This document shows positions 63,679 to 64,000 of a DNA stretch of 64,000 nucleotides, one piece after another. The stretch is taken from positions 1 through 64,000 of the forward strand of contig NZ_WOEY01000134.1 in the NCBI RefSeq assembly GCF_013177695.1. The letters are read 5' to 3'. Both the position numbers and the translations under genes were made by a program. How positions within the stretch are numbered: position 1 is the first letter of the stretch; each line of letters begins with the position of its first letter. Source of the stretch: Paraburkholderia solitsugae (lineage in GTDB: Bacteria > Pseudomonadota > Gammaproteobacteria > Burkholderiales > Burkholderiaceae). The notes beneath the pieces were generated by a model. It was not told the origin of the DNA and ran no database searches. It saw only the letters and a list, made by a program, of their open reading frames with translations.

Positions 63679-64000
63679 GACAGAACCTTTTGCGCCTCGC
63701 TGAACGCCGGCATGATCGACTCGTGAAACAGCCCGATAGATGTCTTTGCTTCGGAAACGGACATGTCCCCGAACATGAACGTTCCGATGAGGTAGTTGAA
63801 GCCGCCATCGTGCGCCTGCTCCAGCAGCTTTTCACGAACGGTTTCCGGCCGGCCCACTACCGCGAGGCCCGATTCCACGAGCGGCTCGATCGTCGGCGGA
63901 AGCTTTTGGTTGACCGGCTCTGTCCCGTGCTTCTTCCAGAGCTTGGAAAAGTTCGGGTAGAAGACCGACCATGCCCGCGAGGAAATTTTCATGGCCTCCT
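63675..64000 (-). CDS. Luciferase-like flavin-dependent monooxygenase, C-terminal fragment
   Basis: Open to the right edge; about 108 C-terminal residues are in the window. The end LAVVGRPETVREKLLEQAHDG and YLIGTFMFGDMSVSEAKTSIGLF are typical of the C-terminus of bacterial luciferase-like (LLM) monooxygenases that use reduced flavin. An ATG at 63992 has AGGAGG upstream, but 105 residues is too short for the family, so the gene is taken as continuing left to right past the window edge. It is paired with the flavin reductase by a four-base overlap. Confidence 0.82.
   Translation of the reverse strand, partial: EAMKISSRAWSVFYPNFSKLWKKHGTEPVNQKLPPTIEPLVESGLAVVGRPETVREKLLEQAHDGGFNYLIGTFMFGDMSVSEAKTSIGLFHESIMPAFSEAQKVLS

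Noticed and set aside
29833..64000. The whole accessory region as an integrated genomic island
   Set aside because: Composition, duplications and a relic suggest acquisition, but no integrase, tRNA junction or direct-repeat att pair was found, so a mobile-element call is not supported.

Overview
The window looks like a chromosome segment of a beta-proteobacterium of the Burkholderia/Paraburkholderia group. Coding DNA is GC-rich, three OmpC-type porins begin their mature part with the QSSVTLYG signature, and gene sets typical of that group are present (puu/speB polyamine genes, a liu leucine-catabolism operon, an HU-like protein, a class I DAHP synthase). No rRNA, tRNA, CRISPR array or intact insertion sequence was seen. 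Both ends cut through genes: a glutamine-synthetase-family gene on the left and a luciferase-type monooxygenase on the right.

Bases 1-30,600 look like ordinary chromosome. In order they hold: polyamine use (puuA', puuD, puuR, puuC and agmatinase, for agmatine to putrescine to GABA); a MarR-controlled MFS exporter with a near-perfect operator; a DedA-rhodanese fusion; an AhpD-like peroxidase; a LysR/MFS pair; a membrane GGDEF-EAL protein; an HU protein; aroG; a DUF72 protein; a large inverted-repeat element (16.8-17.66 kb); the liu operon with its TetR regulator (17.7-24.7 kb), which contains a nested stem-loop repeat; a cytosolic PhnD-like protein; a DUF1488-like protein; a three-domain PNPOx/FNR/ferredoxin fusion; a GST; and a LysR regulator.

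Bases about 30,600-64,000 form an accessory aromatic-catabolism region with short operons, AT-rich promoter gaps and many duplicated functions: three porins, two AAHS-type MFS carriers, two FAD phenol hydroxylases, two aldehyde dehydrogenases, two amidohydrolase-type decarboxylases, two crotonases and two closely related TetR regulators. Block A (31.0-41.4 kb, +) has a crotonase, porin, MFS, CocE/NonD-type hydrolase, second crotonase, acyl-CoA ligase and TfdB-like hydroxylase. Block B (45.3-41.6 kb, -) has a decarboxylase-like amidohydrolase, hydroxyquinol 1,2-dioxygenase, maleylacetate reductase and TetR. Block C (45.7-58.2 kb) has an aldehyde dehydrogenase, MarR, a gamma-resorcylate-decarboxylase-like enzyme, a second aldehyde dehydrogenase, MFS, a periplasmic molybdenum hydroxylase (two subunits), a second FAD hydroxylase and a porin. 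Block D (58.3-64 kb) has an aldo/keto reductase, porin, IclR regulator, alpha/beta hydrolase, a flavin reductase fused to an IclR effector domain, and the luciferase-type monooxygenase.

Read together, blocks A-C suggest that an aromatic acid, ester or aldehyde is imported, its side chain removed, oxidised to a dihydroxybenzoate, decarboxylated to resorcinol, hydroxylated to hydroxyquinol, ring-cleaved and reduced to 3-oxoadipate. The substrate is inferred, not shown. Three repeated operator families tie the blocks together: TTTAC-N4-GYRAA, which overlaps promoters near the TetR genes; TTGAAAAATCAA, around marR and the decarboxylase; and ATTAGYATGRCTAAT, ahead of the molybdenum hydroxylase. 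The last also precedes the collapsed remains of a second copy of the iron-sulfur subunit gene at 55.1-55.3 kb.
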